DNA from: Alphaproteobacteria bacterium
GTDB lineage: Bacteria; Pseudomonadota; Alphaproteobacteria; Bin95
Length of the DNA: 18,928 nt
Assembly: GCA_022822125.1 (NCBI GenBank)
Contig: JAJECF010000088.1
Location: 1 to 18,928, forward strand
Direction of reading: 5' to 3'
The position numbers and the translations under genes are program-made. Shown here in pieces: positions 7,395 through 13,643 of this stretch. The notes beneath the pieces are model-generated. The model did not search any database and was not told the origin of the DNA. It was given only the letters and a program-made list of their open reading frames with translations. Numbering within the stretch: the stretch's first letter is position 1; each line of letters begins with the position of its first letter.

Positions 7395-7427
7395 ATTGTC
7401 GGTATAACCTTGGATTATTCCGACAAT
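7395..7427. terminator. Hairpin after the coiled-coil gene
   Basis: ATTGTCGG (7395-7402) and CCGACAAT (7420-7427) are perfect inverted arms, and the interior (ATAACC / GGATTAT) pairs further with one bulge, leaving a tiny loop. It lies 25 bases after the stop at 7370 and is followed by AT-rich sequence but no clear T-run. It could be a terminator or an operator for something downstream that the insertion sequence has separated. Confidence 0.4.
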
Positions 7428-7459
7428 TAAGGCAGAGAAGAAATGGAAATCCCCATACC

Positions 7460-7467
7460 TTTCGGTA
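7460..7467. repeat. Target-site duplication, left copy (TTTCGGTA)
   Basis: These eight bases directly precede the left terminal inverted repeat and recur directly after the right one at 9906-9913. An 8-bp duplication is typical of IS1595-family transposition. Confidence 0.95.
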
Positions 7468-7490
7468 GGGATTATATACGAAAGTGCCCA
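7468..7490. repeat. IS terminal inverted repeat, left
   Basis: This is the 23-bp left end of the insertion sequence, identical in reverse complement to 9883-9905, with an outer GGG as the terminal bases. Confidence 0.95.
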
Positions 7491-7511
7491 TAGGCGGCAC
7501 TAACTGGACGG

Positions 7512-7733
7512 CTAAATCCAGCCCGCCTCCTCCAGTTCCACCAGAAGAGCGCCCCGGTCCATTGCCACCACGATGCTGGTGCGGCCGCCGCCTTTTGAGG
7601 CAATGCCAAAGACTATTCGCAGCGTCTCATTGCTGTGTGCGACCCAGACGCTTTCGCACTCCAGTTTCAGCGTCTCCGGATTGGAGGCCGGCCCTCGATA
7701 GACTTTCGCGCCATCCCATATCCGGACGCTCAT
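7512..7733 (-). CDS. IS passenger protein of 73 aa, unknown function
   Basis: ATG 7733 overlaps the TGA of the upstream 49-aa gene (ATGA), so the pair is translationally coupled. The product starts MSVRIWDGAKVYRG and ends MDRGALLVELEEAGWI. Between these lie alternating polar/hydrophobic segments (LKLECESVWVAHSNETLRIVF, then RTSIVVAM) that look like a compact mostly-beta protein. No signal peptide, membrane segment or catalytic motif is visible. The stop lies only 22 bases inside the left inverted repeat, so it belongs to the mobile element. I do not recognise the family. Coupling to a very small basic-headed partner is the arrangement of many toxin-antitoxin or regulator/effector pairs, but nothing in the sequence proves that role. 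Confidence 0.65.
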   Translation of the reverse strand: MSVRIWDGAKVYRGPASNPETLKLECESVWVAHSNETLRIVFGIASKGGGRTSIVVAMDRGALLVELEEAGWI

Positions 7734-7879
7734 TGAGCCGGCTTCCGCTTGAGATAGTCCCAATCGTCCTCGGCGCGCGGCGGCGCGGTCACAAGCGCAC
7801 GCAGCACATTCTCCGGGCTGTCGGGTATGGCGTCCGGCTCCGGCTTCTCTACCGGGCGTCCTCGCTTGCGTTCGGTCAT
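7730..7879 (-). CDS. IS passenger protein of 49 aa with AT-hook-like N terminus
   Basis: The frame is open further upstream, but ATG 7879 has a strong GGGAGG about seven bases before it and gives a clean start, MTERKRGRPVEKPEP. KRGRP matches the AT-hook core, which inserts into the DNA minor groove. The rest, PDSPENVLRALVTAPPRAEDDWDYLKRK, is one helix plus an acidic-aromatic tail. Its TGA (7730-7732) overlaps the ATG of the 73-aa gene. The pair is divergent from the retropepsin cassette across about 190 bp containing a palindrome. The likely role is DNA binding or regulation within the element, inferred only from the AT-hook-like motif. It is too short for a secure family call. Confidence 0.6.
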   Translation of the reverse strand: MTERKRGRPVEKPEPDAIPDSPENVLRALVTAPPRAEDDWDYLKRKPAQ

Positions 7880-8015
7880 GGCATGTCCTCCCTGCCGGGC
7901 AGCACGGCATAGCTGATTATGGAAGCAAAGTGCCTTGACTGCATTTGCCGCCCGCCCTTCCAAGCCGGACATCGTGACAGTTGGACTGTGCCGCACTATA
8001 TGGCAGCATGTCAAG

Positions 8016-8038
8016 GATCACTAGCGCCCCTAGTGATC
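8016..8038. promoter_or_regulatory. Operator-like inverted repeat between the divergent IS cassettes
   Basis: GATCACTAG (8016-8024) and CTAGTGATC (8030-8038) are perfect 9-bp arms around the spacer CGCCC. The site lies 35 bp before the start of the 84-aa gene and 137 bp from the start of the 49-aa gene. That is where a repressor would control one or both cassettes. The regulator is unknown; the AT-hook-like 49-aa protein is one candidate. Confidence 0.55.
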
Positions 8039-8072
8039 GGGAATGAGCAACTGACGAGGGAGGCCGCACGCC

Positions 8073-8327
8073 ATGAACACCCCTTTGCTGGGGGAGGAGC
8101 TTTCGTTCTACGACGAGAACAAAGACGATTTCCTCCATAAGCACGCGAATCGGCACCTCCTCATCAAGGGGCGAGCGCTGATCGGCCACTTTTCCACGAT
8201 GGATCAAGCAGTAGGGGAAGGCGTTCGCCAATTCGGGATAGAGCCCTTTCTAGTCCGGCTGGCAGGAACGGATACGCCCGAATTTACTGTCCCGGTGCTT
8301 GCTCTGGGGCTGCCATGCCAATCCTGA
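8073..8327 (+). CDS. IS passenger protein of 84 aa, partner of the retropepsin
   Basis: ATG 8073 has GAGGGAGG about ten bases upstream. The soluble product reads FLHKHANRHLLIKGRALIGHF followed by STMDQAVGEGVRQFGIEPFLV, and then a short tail. The 'hlLIkgr.liGhFsTmdqAv..G...FG..PFLVR' pattern resembles small bacterial proteins I recall being encoded directly upstream of retropepsin-like proteases; that recollection should be checked. It overlaps the next gene by 13 bases (8315-8327), so the two are made together. No catalytic residues are evident. It may be the protease's substrate, chaperone or regulator. Base composition is clearly less GC-rich than the chromosomal genes. Confidence 0.65.
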   Translation: MNTPLLGEELSFYDENKDDFLHKHANRHLLIKGRALIGHFSTMDQAVGEGVRQFGIEPFLVRLAGTDTPEFTVPVLALGLPCQS

Positions 8328-8788
8328 ACTCCAGAATCGAAGTCAAGAATCAGAACGGAGACATTATTCCGGCCCCGGACGCGCTAGTGAGTCTGGGGCC
8401 TGTGCTCCCGGTGACACTTACGTTGTCGGATGAAGTTCAGAAAGTCTATGTCGAACGCGGAGAAAGCCCGCCTGCGGGGGTTGGTGGCTTTGCAATGATC
8501 GATACAGGGGCGACCGCAACATGCATTGACATAAATGCCGCGAATCAGGCGGGGCTTCCTACAGTGGGCACGGCGCGGATGACATCAGCCAGTCACGCCA
8601 ATCAGAATGTTCCCACCTTTGCCGGCAAGATTGTTGGGCCGACGATCAACATCAACGTGGAATCTGGCATGGGAGCGAATCTATCGTCATTCGGAAACAA
8701 CTTGATCGTCCTGCTGGGACGCGACCTCCTGAAATCAGCCGTATTCATCTACAACGGCCCAGACGGTCATTTCTCCATCGCAATCTAA
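8315..8788 (+). CDS. Retropepsin-like single-domain aspartic protease, IS passenger
   Basis: The 157-residue protein has the aspartic-protease signature AMIDTGATATCID, with the DTG at residues 63-65. About 70 residues later comes the hydrophobic-hydrophobic-Gly motif LIVLLGRDLL (130-139), spaced as in retropepsins and bacterial gag-asp-like proteases. Only one DTG is present, so activity would require a homodimer, as in retroviral proteases. There is no signal peptide or membrane anchor, so it should be cytoplasmic. The gene begins inside the end of the 84-aa gene in another frame (13-base overlap) and ends 55 bases from the transposase remnant. GC content is low for this genome, fitting horizontal origin. 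The fold assignment is confident; the physiological target is unknown. Confidence 0.8.
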   Translation: MPILNSRIEVKNQNGDIIPAPDALVSLGPVLPVTLTLSDEVQKVYVERGESPPAGVGGFAMIDTGATATCIDINAANQAGLPTVGTARMTSASHANQNVPTFAGKIVGPTININVESGMGANLSSFGNNLIVLLGRDLLKSAVFIYNGPDGHFSIAI

Positions 8789-8842
8789 GGGAATTCGCTT
8801 CCCCGTTTCGTCGGCGGTCGCGTATATCGAACGCGAAGTTGT

Positions 8843-9819
8843 TCATTGGCACGACCGCGCCCCCGAAGGCAGCCCGTTGTCGGCAATCAAATCCCGGTAG
8901 CGAAGCTGCTTGCCTTCCATGCCGATGGCTACCGACTGCATCATGTCCAGCGTGTCCCGCGGCCGGATGTTGTGGCGGCCGGCGAACTCCCCACATAGCG
9001 GTCAAGGTGCTTCTCACTGAACTTGTGGAAGGTGCCCTGATAGCCGCGTTTCAGCATGGCTCAGAACGACTCCATACCGTCCGTGTGTGCTATCTCCCGC
9101 ACGAACTCCTTAGCACTGTGATTGACGGCCTCATGGCTGTATTCGGGCATTCCGGCATAGGCGCGGGCTTCGTCTGTGTAGAGCGTCGCGCCCGACACCA
9201 CATTCTCCCACACAAAGCCCTGTAGCGCCGTCGCGTCGGTCTGGGAGACGCGGCCAGCGGCAACCTGATTGGTAGCGCGGTCCTTCACGCCCGCGACCGC
9301 AGCCTTGCCGACCGTCCTCCGGCTCGTTAGCTCTTTCCGCTTGGCGTTCGGCATGTTCTTCCGCTTGCCGCCGAAGTAGGTCTCATCCGCTTCTACCGGT
9401 CCACCGAACATGCCGCTCTCCCGCGCCCATGTCTCGCGGATGCGGTGGGCAAGGTGCCAAGCCGTTTTCTGCGTGATGCCTAGGTCGCGGTGCAGCTTCA
9501 TGGACGCCGCGCCTTTCAAGCCTGTCGTCATGATGTAGCTGGCGAGCGCCCAAATCTGGTAACCGAGCTTCGAGGACTGCATGACGGTCCCGGTCTTGAC
9601 CGAAAACCGCTTGCGGCAATCCCGGCAACGGTGAGGCATGGTCTTGTGCGCCGTGCTTTCCTGCACCCGGTGGCTGCCGCAATGCGGGCAGCGGATACCC
9701 TCGGGCCAGCGGGCCTTGATGAACCAAGCCTCGGCGGTCGCGTCCTCGGGGAAAATCCGCATGACCTCGACCAGAGGCATACCCTTGCGGAGGTGCTTGC
9801 CCGGTGCGTTCCTTGCCAT
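8843..9819 (-). pseudogene. IS1595-family transposase, inactivated by nonsense and frameshift
   Basis: It starts at ATG 9819 with GGGAGA upstream. The N-terminal zinc ribbon is C44-x2-C47...C65-x2-C68, and the ISXO2-like DDE domain follows with D145 in EADETYFGGK, D216 in YTDEARAY and E250 in GMESF. Family members continue ESFW; here the Trp codon is TGA (9061-9063). Beyond it the same frame continues MLKRGYQGTFHKFSEKHLDRYVG, and one base is missing near 8988-8992. The next frame then resumes EFAGRHNIRPRDTLDMMQSV to a TGA at 8843-8845. An intact enzyme would have about 325 residues. The truncated 252-aa product keeps all three acidic residues but loses the C-terminal part, so it is probably inactive. 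Confidence 0.93.
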
Positions 9820-9882
9820 AGCCCTGTCTCCCTATTTATGGAAACAGAGTGCCAGAAAACGGGTCAAACGTCAACCCCTAAA

Positions 9883-9905
9883 TGGGCACTTTCGTATATA
9901 ATCCC
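9883..9905. repeat. IS terminal inverted repeat, right
   Basis: This is the 23-bp right end, the exact reverse complement of 7468-7490, and it lies 63 bases upstream of the transposase start. Confidence 0.95.
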
Positions 9906-9913
9906 TTTCGGTA
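9906..9913. repeat. Target-site duplication, right copy (TTTCGGTA)
   Basis: It is identical to 7460-7467 and marks the right boundary of the insertion. The intergenic stretch that follows (9914-10170) contains an open frame without protein-like features and the palindrome upstream of the Fic gene. Confidence 0.95.
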
Positions 9914-10103
9914 ATGCCAAACGGGCCTTGGACGGATGAGCGACAGGCCGGCTACGACCTCGCCAGCTTCACGCCCGACGGCCGCACCCGGCTCCTCGAC
10001 GCGCATGTGTCCCTCATGCCGATAGCCTTCCAGGCGCGCTTCCGCCAGGGAGCGGCAGATGCTGGGGGCCGGCATTGCGGCGGCGCTCCGTCCGGTGCTA
10101 TTT

Positions 10104-10122
10104 AAATTCAGGCGCTGAATTT
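10104..10122. promoter_or_regulatory. AT-rich palindrome upstream of the Fic gene, candidate operator
   Basis: AAATTCAG (10104-10111) and CTGAATTT (10115-10122) are perfect arms around GCG. The site ends 48 bases before the Fic start in an otherwise GC-rich region. A possible promoter just before it has TTGCGG (10075-10080), an 18-base gap and TATTTA (10099-10104), which would place the palindrome over the transcription start. This is suggestive of repression but unproven. Confidence 0.4.
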
Positions 10123-10170
10123 TAATGGCATGCGCCGCTATTGACGAAACCTTAACAGGGCGGCCGCCAC

Positions 10171-11334
10171 ATGCAGCGCAGGGAGACCGGCCGATATGAG
10201 AGCGCAAGCGCGGGCGGCGAGCCGGTTCGCGCCTTCGTGCCTGCGCCGCTGCCGCCGGACCCCGCGCTGGTTCTGGACGGCCCCCTGCAGCAGGCGCTGG
10301 AGAGGGCGACGCTCGCCCTCGGGCGGCTCGACGCCGTTTCGATGCTGCTGCCGGACGACACCATTTTCCTCTACGCCTATGTGCGCAAGGAGGCGGTGCT
10401 GTCCTCGCAGATCGAGGGCACGCAGTCCACGCTGTCCGACCTTTTGCGCTTCGAGATGGAGGAGGCGCCCGGCGCTCCGGTCGCGGATGTTGTCGAGGTC
10501 TCCAACTATGTTGCGGCGCTCGACCACGGCCTGCGCCGTCTGGGCGAGGGCTTCCCGCTGAGCAATCGGCTGATCCGCGAGATTCACGCCGTGCTGCTGT
10601 CCCGGGGACGGGGCGGCGGCAAGGCGCCCGGCGAATTCCGCCGCTCACAGAATTGGATCGGCGGCACGCGGCCCGGCAATGCGCAATTCGTGCCGCCGCC
10701 CCACACCGCCGTGCCGGACTGCATGGCGGCGCTCGAACGCTTCTGCCACGCCGATGACGGTCTGCCCTCCCTTGTGCGGGCGGGGCTCGCGCATGTCCAG
10801 TTCGAGACCATCCATCCCTTCCTGGACGGCAATGGGCGCGTCGGGCGGCTGCTCGTCACCCTCCTGCTTTGCCATGCGGGCGCGCTGCGCCAGCCGCTCC
10901 TCTATCTCAGCCTCTACCTGAAGCAGCATCGCAGCCGCTACTACGACCTGCTGAACCGCGTGCGCCTCACCGGCGACTGGGAGGAATGGCTCGCCTTCTT
11001 CCTGGAGGGCGTGCAGGCTACGGCCGAGGGTGCCGTCGCCACCTCCCGCCGCCTGATGGAAACCTTTGCGGCGGACCGGGTTGCGATAGAAGGGAGCGCC
11101 GGGCGGCGCGCCGGCTCGGTCTTGCGCGTGCATGACGCGCTGAAAACGCGACCGATATTGTCGCTGTCCGAAGTCTGCGGGCGCAGCGGGCTGTCCTTCC
11201 CCACCGCCGCCGCCGCCATGCAGACCCTGATCGGACAGGGCATCGCGCGCGAACTGACCGGCCGGCCCCGCAACAGGCTGTTCTGCTACGACCGCTATCT
11301 CTCCATCCTCGCGGAAGGCGCCGAAGCGCCCTGA
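10171..11334 (+). CDS. Fic-family protein (class II, with C-terminal winged-helix/HTH)
   Basis: The 387-aa protein carries the Fic active-site motif HPFLDGNGRVGR (215-226), where His215 is the catalytic base for transferring AMP from ATP to a target hydroxyl. The N-terminal inhibitory helix is visible as SSQIEGTQS (78-86), matching the [S/T]xxxE[G/N] motif of class II Fic proteins. An N-terminal Fic_N-type domain occupies about residues 15-95. The C-terminal 70 residues (SLSEVCGRSGLSFPTAAAAM and the following wing) form a winged-helix-like domain that may bind DNA. The start at ATG 10171 has only a weak ribosome site. No antitoxin gene is adjacent, consistent with built-in inhibition. The protein modified is unknown. 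Confidence 0.92.
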   Translation: MQRRETGRYESASAGGEPVRAFVPAPLPPDPALVLDGPLQQALERATLALGRLDAVSMLLPDDTIFLYAYVRKEAVLSSQIEGTQSTLSDLLRFEMEEAPGAPVADVVEVSNYVAALDHGLRRLGEGFPLSNRLIREIHAVLLSRGRGGGKAPGEFRRSQNWIGGTRPGNAQFVPPPHTAVPDCMAALERFCHADDGLPSLVRAGLAHVQFETIHPFLDGNGRVGRLLVTLLLCHAGALRQPLLYLSLYLKQHRSRYYDLLNRVRLTGDWEEWLAFFLEGVQATAEGAVATSRRLMETFAADRVAIEGSAGRRAGSVLRVHDALKTRPILSLSEVCGRSGLSFPTAAAAMQTLIGQGIARELTGRPRNRLFCYDRYLSILAEGAEAP

Positions 11335-11356
11335 CCGGCGGGTCCGGCCGCCCCGC

Positions 11357-12364
11357 TCACGGCTCGACGGGCGCGCCGTCGATCTCGATGCGGATATTGT
11401 CGGCGACGAGGTCGATATGGCGGTTGCTTGTGATCGTCCCGCCGTATCTGTCCGCCGCGCGCCAGCCGATCAGGTGGTTGTCGCCGAGCGCGATATGCGC
11501 GGTGCCGAGGCGGAACTTGTTTTCCACATGGCCGACCGGGCGCGCGTGGCTGTTGGTGCCGAGACCCAGCTCGGCGAGCAGCCGCGCCTCGCCGTCCGCC
11601 GCGTCCAGCACCGCCTCCAGCCGCCTTGCGGCGCTGCCGCCGGAGAGGCGGGCCAGCCGGCCGGCGGCGAATTCCAGCCGGATCGGGTCCTCCAGCAGGC
11701 CGAGTTGCGGGCCGGCGCCGGCCAGATAGACGACCTGCCCGAAGGCATCCGCCACGAACACGCCTTCCGCGCTGCCCTCCTCCGGCGACAGCATGGCCTC
11801 GCCGCTCGGGAAGGAGCCGAAGCCCGTATCCTCCTCCGCGAAGCCGGTAAGCGGCAGGCAGGGCCGGCAGACGCGGACGGTGAGATCGGTCCCGTTCGGC
11901 GATGTGACGCGCACGGAACGCGCCGCCGAGACCTCGCGCGCGAGCCGCCGCGTGCGCCGCAGCAGCGCCTCGGGGTCGGCGAGCGCCGCGCCGCGCACGA
12001 ACTCCTCGAGCGGCGCGTTGTTGATGAGCACCTGCCGGCGGCCGGCGGCGAAGAGCGCGCGGCTCAGGTCGTCATAGGCGCGCGGGAAGCGCATGGAGGT
12101 CGCCACCACGGTAAGGCCCGCGCGCTCCGCCGCGGCGATGACCGGCGCGGGGTGGCGGTAATCGGCCATGTCGGCCGGGCAGGCGATGACGGCGGCCGTT
12201 ACCGTGCCCGCGCCGGCCGCATCGGCGGCCGCCGCGAGCGCATCGACCAGCGCCGGCTCCTGGTCCGAACTCGCCGCCACCAGCACGTCCTCGCCGGGGC
12301 GCACATTGCCGCCCGCCAGGTTCCAGGCCGCGCGGCGCAATTCGTGGAAGGGGAAGACGGGCAA
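11357..12364 (-). CDS. M29 aminopeptidase / NicX-like metalloenzyme
   Basis: The C-terminal half has the conserved metal-site pattern of the aminopeptidase T (M29) and 2,5-dihydroxypyridine 5,6-dioxygenase (NicX) family: ELGLGTNSHARPVGHVENKF, then GTAHIALGDN and a late SNRHIDLV. The N-terminal half (NLAGGNVRPGEDVLVAASSDQ) matches the family's opening 'l.v..Ge.vlv..D'. The length of about 335 aa is typical. The start is uncertain: TTG 12364 has GGGAG eight bases upstream and gives PVFPFHELRRAAW; GTG 12373 and TTG 12421 are alternatives without better ribosome sites. It could be a peptidase or a ring-cleaving dioxygenase; without neighbouring pathway genes I cannot choose. It is tail to tail with the Fic gene. 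Confidence 0.75.
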   Translation of the reverse strand: MPVFPFHELRRAAWNLAGGNVRPGEDVLVAASSDQEPALVDALAAAADAAGAGTVTAAVIACPADMADYRHPAPVIAAAERAGLTVVATSMRFPRAYDDLSRALFAAGRRQVLINNAPLEEFVRGAALADPEALLRRTRRLAREVSAARSVRVTSPNGTDLTVRVCRPCLPLTGFAEEDTGFGSFPSGEAMLSPEEGSAEGVFVADAFGQVVYLAGAGPQLGLLEDPIRLEFAAGRLARLSGGSAARRLEAVLDAADGEARLLAELGLGTNSHARPVGHVENKFRLGTAHIALGDNHLIGWRAADRYGGTITSNRHIDLVADNIRIEIDGAPVEP

Positions 12365-12421
12365 GGCGCGCACTCCCGGAAACGGGCCGCCGACCGTAGG
12401 GCCTCGCCCGACCGGCTGCAA

Positions 12422-12502
12422 TTACCGCCCTTCGGCCCGGGGACCGGCCGGCAGGAGGCCGATCTCCAGCTCCACAGGCGTCAATGCCGGGATGCGAAAG
12501 CG
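12422..12502 (-). pseudogene. Possible remnant of a FitB/VapC-type PIN toxin
   Basis: Overlapping the 3' end of the antitoxin gene in another frame is RFRIPALTPVELEIGLLPAG followed by PRAEGR and a stop. In FitB/VapC toxins the middle of the PIN domain reads like LSAiTi.ELEiGvl...rr...G, so ALTPVELEIGLL resembles that segment, including the second conserved acidic residue. The N-terminal part (the 'LDTNv.SE' segment) is absent. This is read as a deletion that joined the antitoxin's last codons to the middle of the toxin. The match is short, so confidence is low. Confidence 0.35.
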
Positions 12503-12720
12503 CGCGGCGGGTCGAACTCGATATCGGCCAGACCCGCCATCGACAGCGTGTCCAGAAGGCTGCGGCGCCTGCCGGCCAGCCGCCGGAACTCCTCGATCGA
12601 GAGCAGCACATGCGCCGGCCTGCCCCGGTCGGTGATAAAGACAGGACCCGCCTGCGCAGCCCTCTTCGCGCGGGCGACATCCCGGTTGAATTCGCGGCTG
12701 GTGACGGTTGCGATAGCCAC
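12481..12720 (-). CDS. Phd/YefM-family antitoxin, apparently orphan
   Basis: The 79-aa protein is GTG-initiated at 12720, with GGAG about seven bases upstream. The sequence MAIATVTSREFNRDVARAKR followed by AAQAGPVFITDRGRPAHVLL and SIEEFRRL is the standard Phd/YefM DNA-binding fold. In intact systems it represses its own operon and its C-terminal tail neutralises a downstream toxin. Here the tail is short and odd (DIEFDPPRAFASRH) and no intact toxin gene follows; only a short PIN-like remnant overlaps its end before the metalloenzyme gene. It is therefore probably a decayed toxin-antitoxin locus, although the antitoxin could still act as a repressor or cross-neutralise. Confidence 0.8.
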   Translation of the reverse strand: MAIATVTSREFNRDVARAKRAAQAGPVFITDRGRPAHVLLSIEEFRRLAGRRRSLLDTLSMAGLADIEFDPPRAFASRH

Positions 12721-12771
12721 GGGCAGGCTCCATAGCTGGAGTGGTATCGATCGGTGCGAAACCAGCAGCGG

Positions 12772-12905
12772 CCCTTCGATACGCGCCCGCCGGCGCGGGC
12801 GCTACTCAGGGTGAGGAATAAGAGGAAGGCAAGGCTCCGGGACCTCATCCCGAGCAGCGGCATAGCCGCATATCGAGAGCCTGTCCTGAGCTTGTCGAAG
12901 AGGAC
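12772..12905. repeat. Dispersed hairpin element, copy B, with an added GTCCTGAGCTTGTCGAAG module
   Basis: The first half (12772-12816) contains CCTTCGATACGCG...GCTACTCAGGGTGAGG, the same words as the right arm of the element at 5574-5660. After a ~26-base spacer the second half (12843-12879) reads CCTCATCCCGAGCAGC...CATATCGAGAG, like that element's left arm. The two halves are thus inverted and in swapped order relative to copy A. Next, TGTCCTGAGCTTGTCGAAG (12882-12900) plus AGGAC is a word I know from intergenic repeats in many high-GC proteobacteria; its ends can pair as GTCCT/AGGAC. Confidence 0.7.
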
Positions 12906-12970
12906 GGCCGCGCAAGCCGATGGTGCATCGCGCTATCCGGTATCGGCCCCGGCGGCGGCGACGCCGCCTT

Positions 12971-13054
12971 TTCGACACACGCGGCGCCGACGCTGCCGTT
13001 CGACACACGCGGCGCCGATGCTGCCTTTCGGCACACGCGGCGCCGATGCCGGTA
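12971..13054 (+). repeat. Three 28-bp tandem repeats upstream of the GNAT-like gene
   Basis: Units begin at 12971, 12999 and 13027 with TTCGACACACGCGGCGCCGA (twice) and TTCGGCACACGCGGCGCCGA. They end in variants of (C/T)GCTGCC and are head to tail with no spacer. The sequence just before the first unit (CGGCGACGCCGCCTT) looks like a worn end of another unit. Each unit contains the palindrome CGGCGCCG. There are no unique spacers, so it is not a CRISPR array. Confidence 0.8.
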
Positions 13055-13094
13055 GAATGGCCGCCCGCGAACACGCCATGCCGGAGCGCGCCCC

Positions 13095-13598
13095 ATGCAC
13101 GACCGCCGCCGCCTCGTCCCCGACGGTTTCGACGTTCCCGATATCCTCGAACATCCGCGGTTCCGCCTGCGGATGCTGACGGTCAACGATCTCGTCAAGG
13201 ACTACGACGCCGTGATGTCGAGCGTCGAACACCTGCGCGCGACCTACAGCCCGGAAAGCGGCGGCTCATGGCCCGAGGGACTCACCCTCGAGGACGACCT
13301 CGTCGATCTCGGCTGGCACCAGCACGAGTTCAGGCACCGCGCCTCCTTCGCCTATACCGTGATGGCGCCGGACGAGGGCCGCTGCCTCGGCTGCGTCTAT
13401 ATCAAGCCCACCCGCAAGCGCGGCCATGACTGCAAGGTCATGATGTGGGTGCGCGCCGACGCGCTCGCGAGCGGGCTCGACGAGGAGCTCTACCGGACGG
13501 TTCGCGCCTGGATCGCCGACATCTGGCCCTTCGCCAGTCCCGCCTATCCCGGCCGCGCCATCTCCTTCGAGGACTGGCGCGCCCTGCCGGGCGACTGA
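13095..13598 (+). CDS. GNAT-like N-acetyltransferase family protein
   Basis: The 167-aa protein starts at ATG 13095 with GGAG eight bases upstream. It contains LRMLTVNDLVKDYDAVMSSV (25-44), then LTLEDDLVDLGWHQHEFRHR followed by ASFAYTVMAPDEGRCLGCVYI. The last piece is the beta-strand pair leading into the acetyl-CoA-binding part of GNAT folds. It ends with WVRADALASGLDEELYRTVR and a WIADIWPF segment, which I recognise from small alphaproteobacterial GNAT-like proteins of this length. The usual Q/RxxGxG/A acetyl-CoA loop is not obvious, so catalytic activity is uncertain. It appears to be a single gene, 45 bases upstream of the operon that follows and preceded by the tandem repeats. Confidence 0.7.
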   Translation: MHDRRRLVPDGFDVPDILEHPRFRLRMLTVNDLVKDYDAVMSSVEHLRATYSPESGGSWPEGLTLEDDLVDLGWHQHEFRHRASFAYTVMAPDEGRCLGCVYIKPTRKRGHDCKVMMWVRADALASGLDEELYRTVRAWIADIWPFASPAYPGRAISFEDWRALPGD

Positions 13599-13643
13599 GC
13601 GTCCGGTATCGTCCCCGGCGGCGCGCTGGGCTAGTCTCGCGCC

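Larger units (their letters stand above)
7468..9905 (-). mobile_element. IS1595-family (ISXO2-like) insertion sequence with passenger genes
   Basis: The element is 2438 bp and bounded by perfect 23-bp terminal inverted repeats. The left one (7468-7490) begins GGGATTATATACGAAAGTG, and its exact reverse complement is at 9883-9905. An 8-bp duplication TTTCGGTA flanks both ends. The transposase lies at the right end on the minus strand and is an IS1595-type DDE enzyme, now inactivated. The other ~1.3 kb carries two divergent two-gene passenger cassettes. IS1595 is one of the families known to carry passenger genes. The exact ends, duplication and family agree, so the boundaries are firm. The intact ends mean it could still be moved by a related transposase supplied in trans. 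Confidence 0.95.
12721..13094. other. Intergenic region dominated by repeats, no gene supported
   Basis: About 370 bases between the antitoxin start and the GNAT-like gene hold a second copy of the dispersed hairpin element and a 28-bp tandem repeat. Open frames through it are made of repeat translations (Arg/Ala-rich) and show no conserved protein pattern. Confidence 0.6.

Noticed and set aside
9914..10105. 63-codon plus-strand frame directly after the IS, which stays open across the reconstructed empty site
   Set aside because: The only upstream starts are poor, the sequence resembles no family, and it ends in the AT-rich operator region. Evidence for a gene interrupted by the IS is too weak.
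12971..13054. CRISPR array
   Set aside because: The 28-bp units abut with no unique spacers and there are no cas genes.
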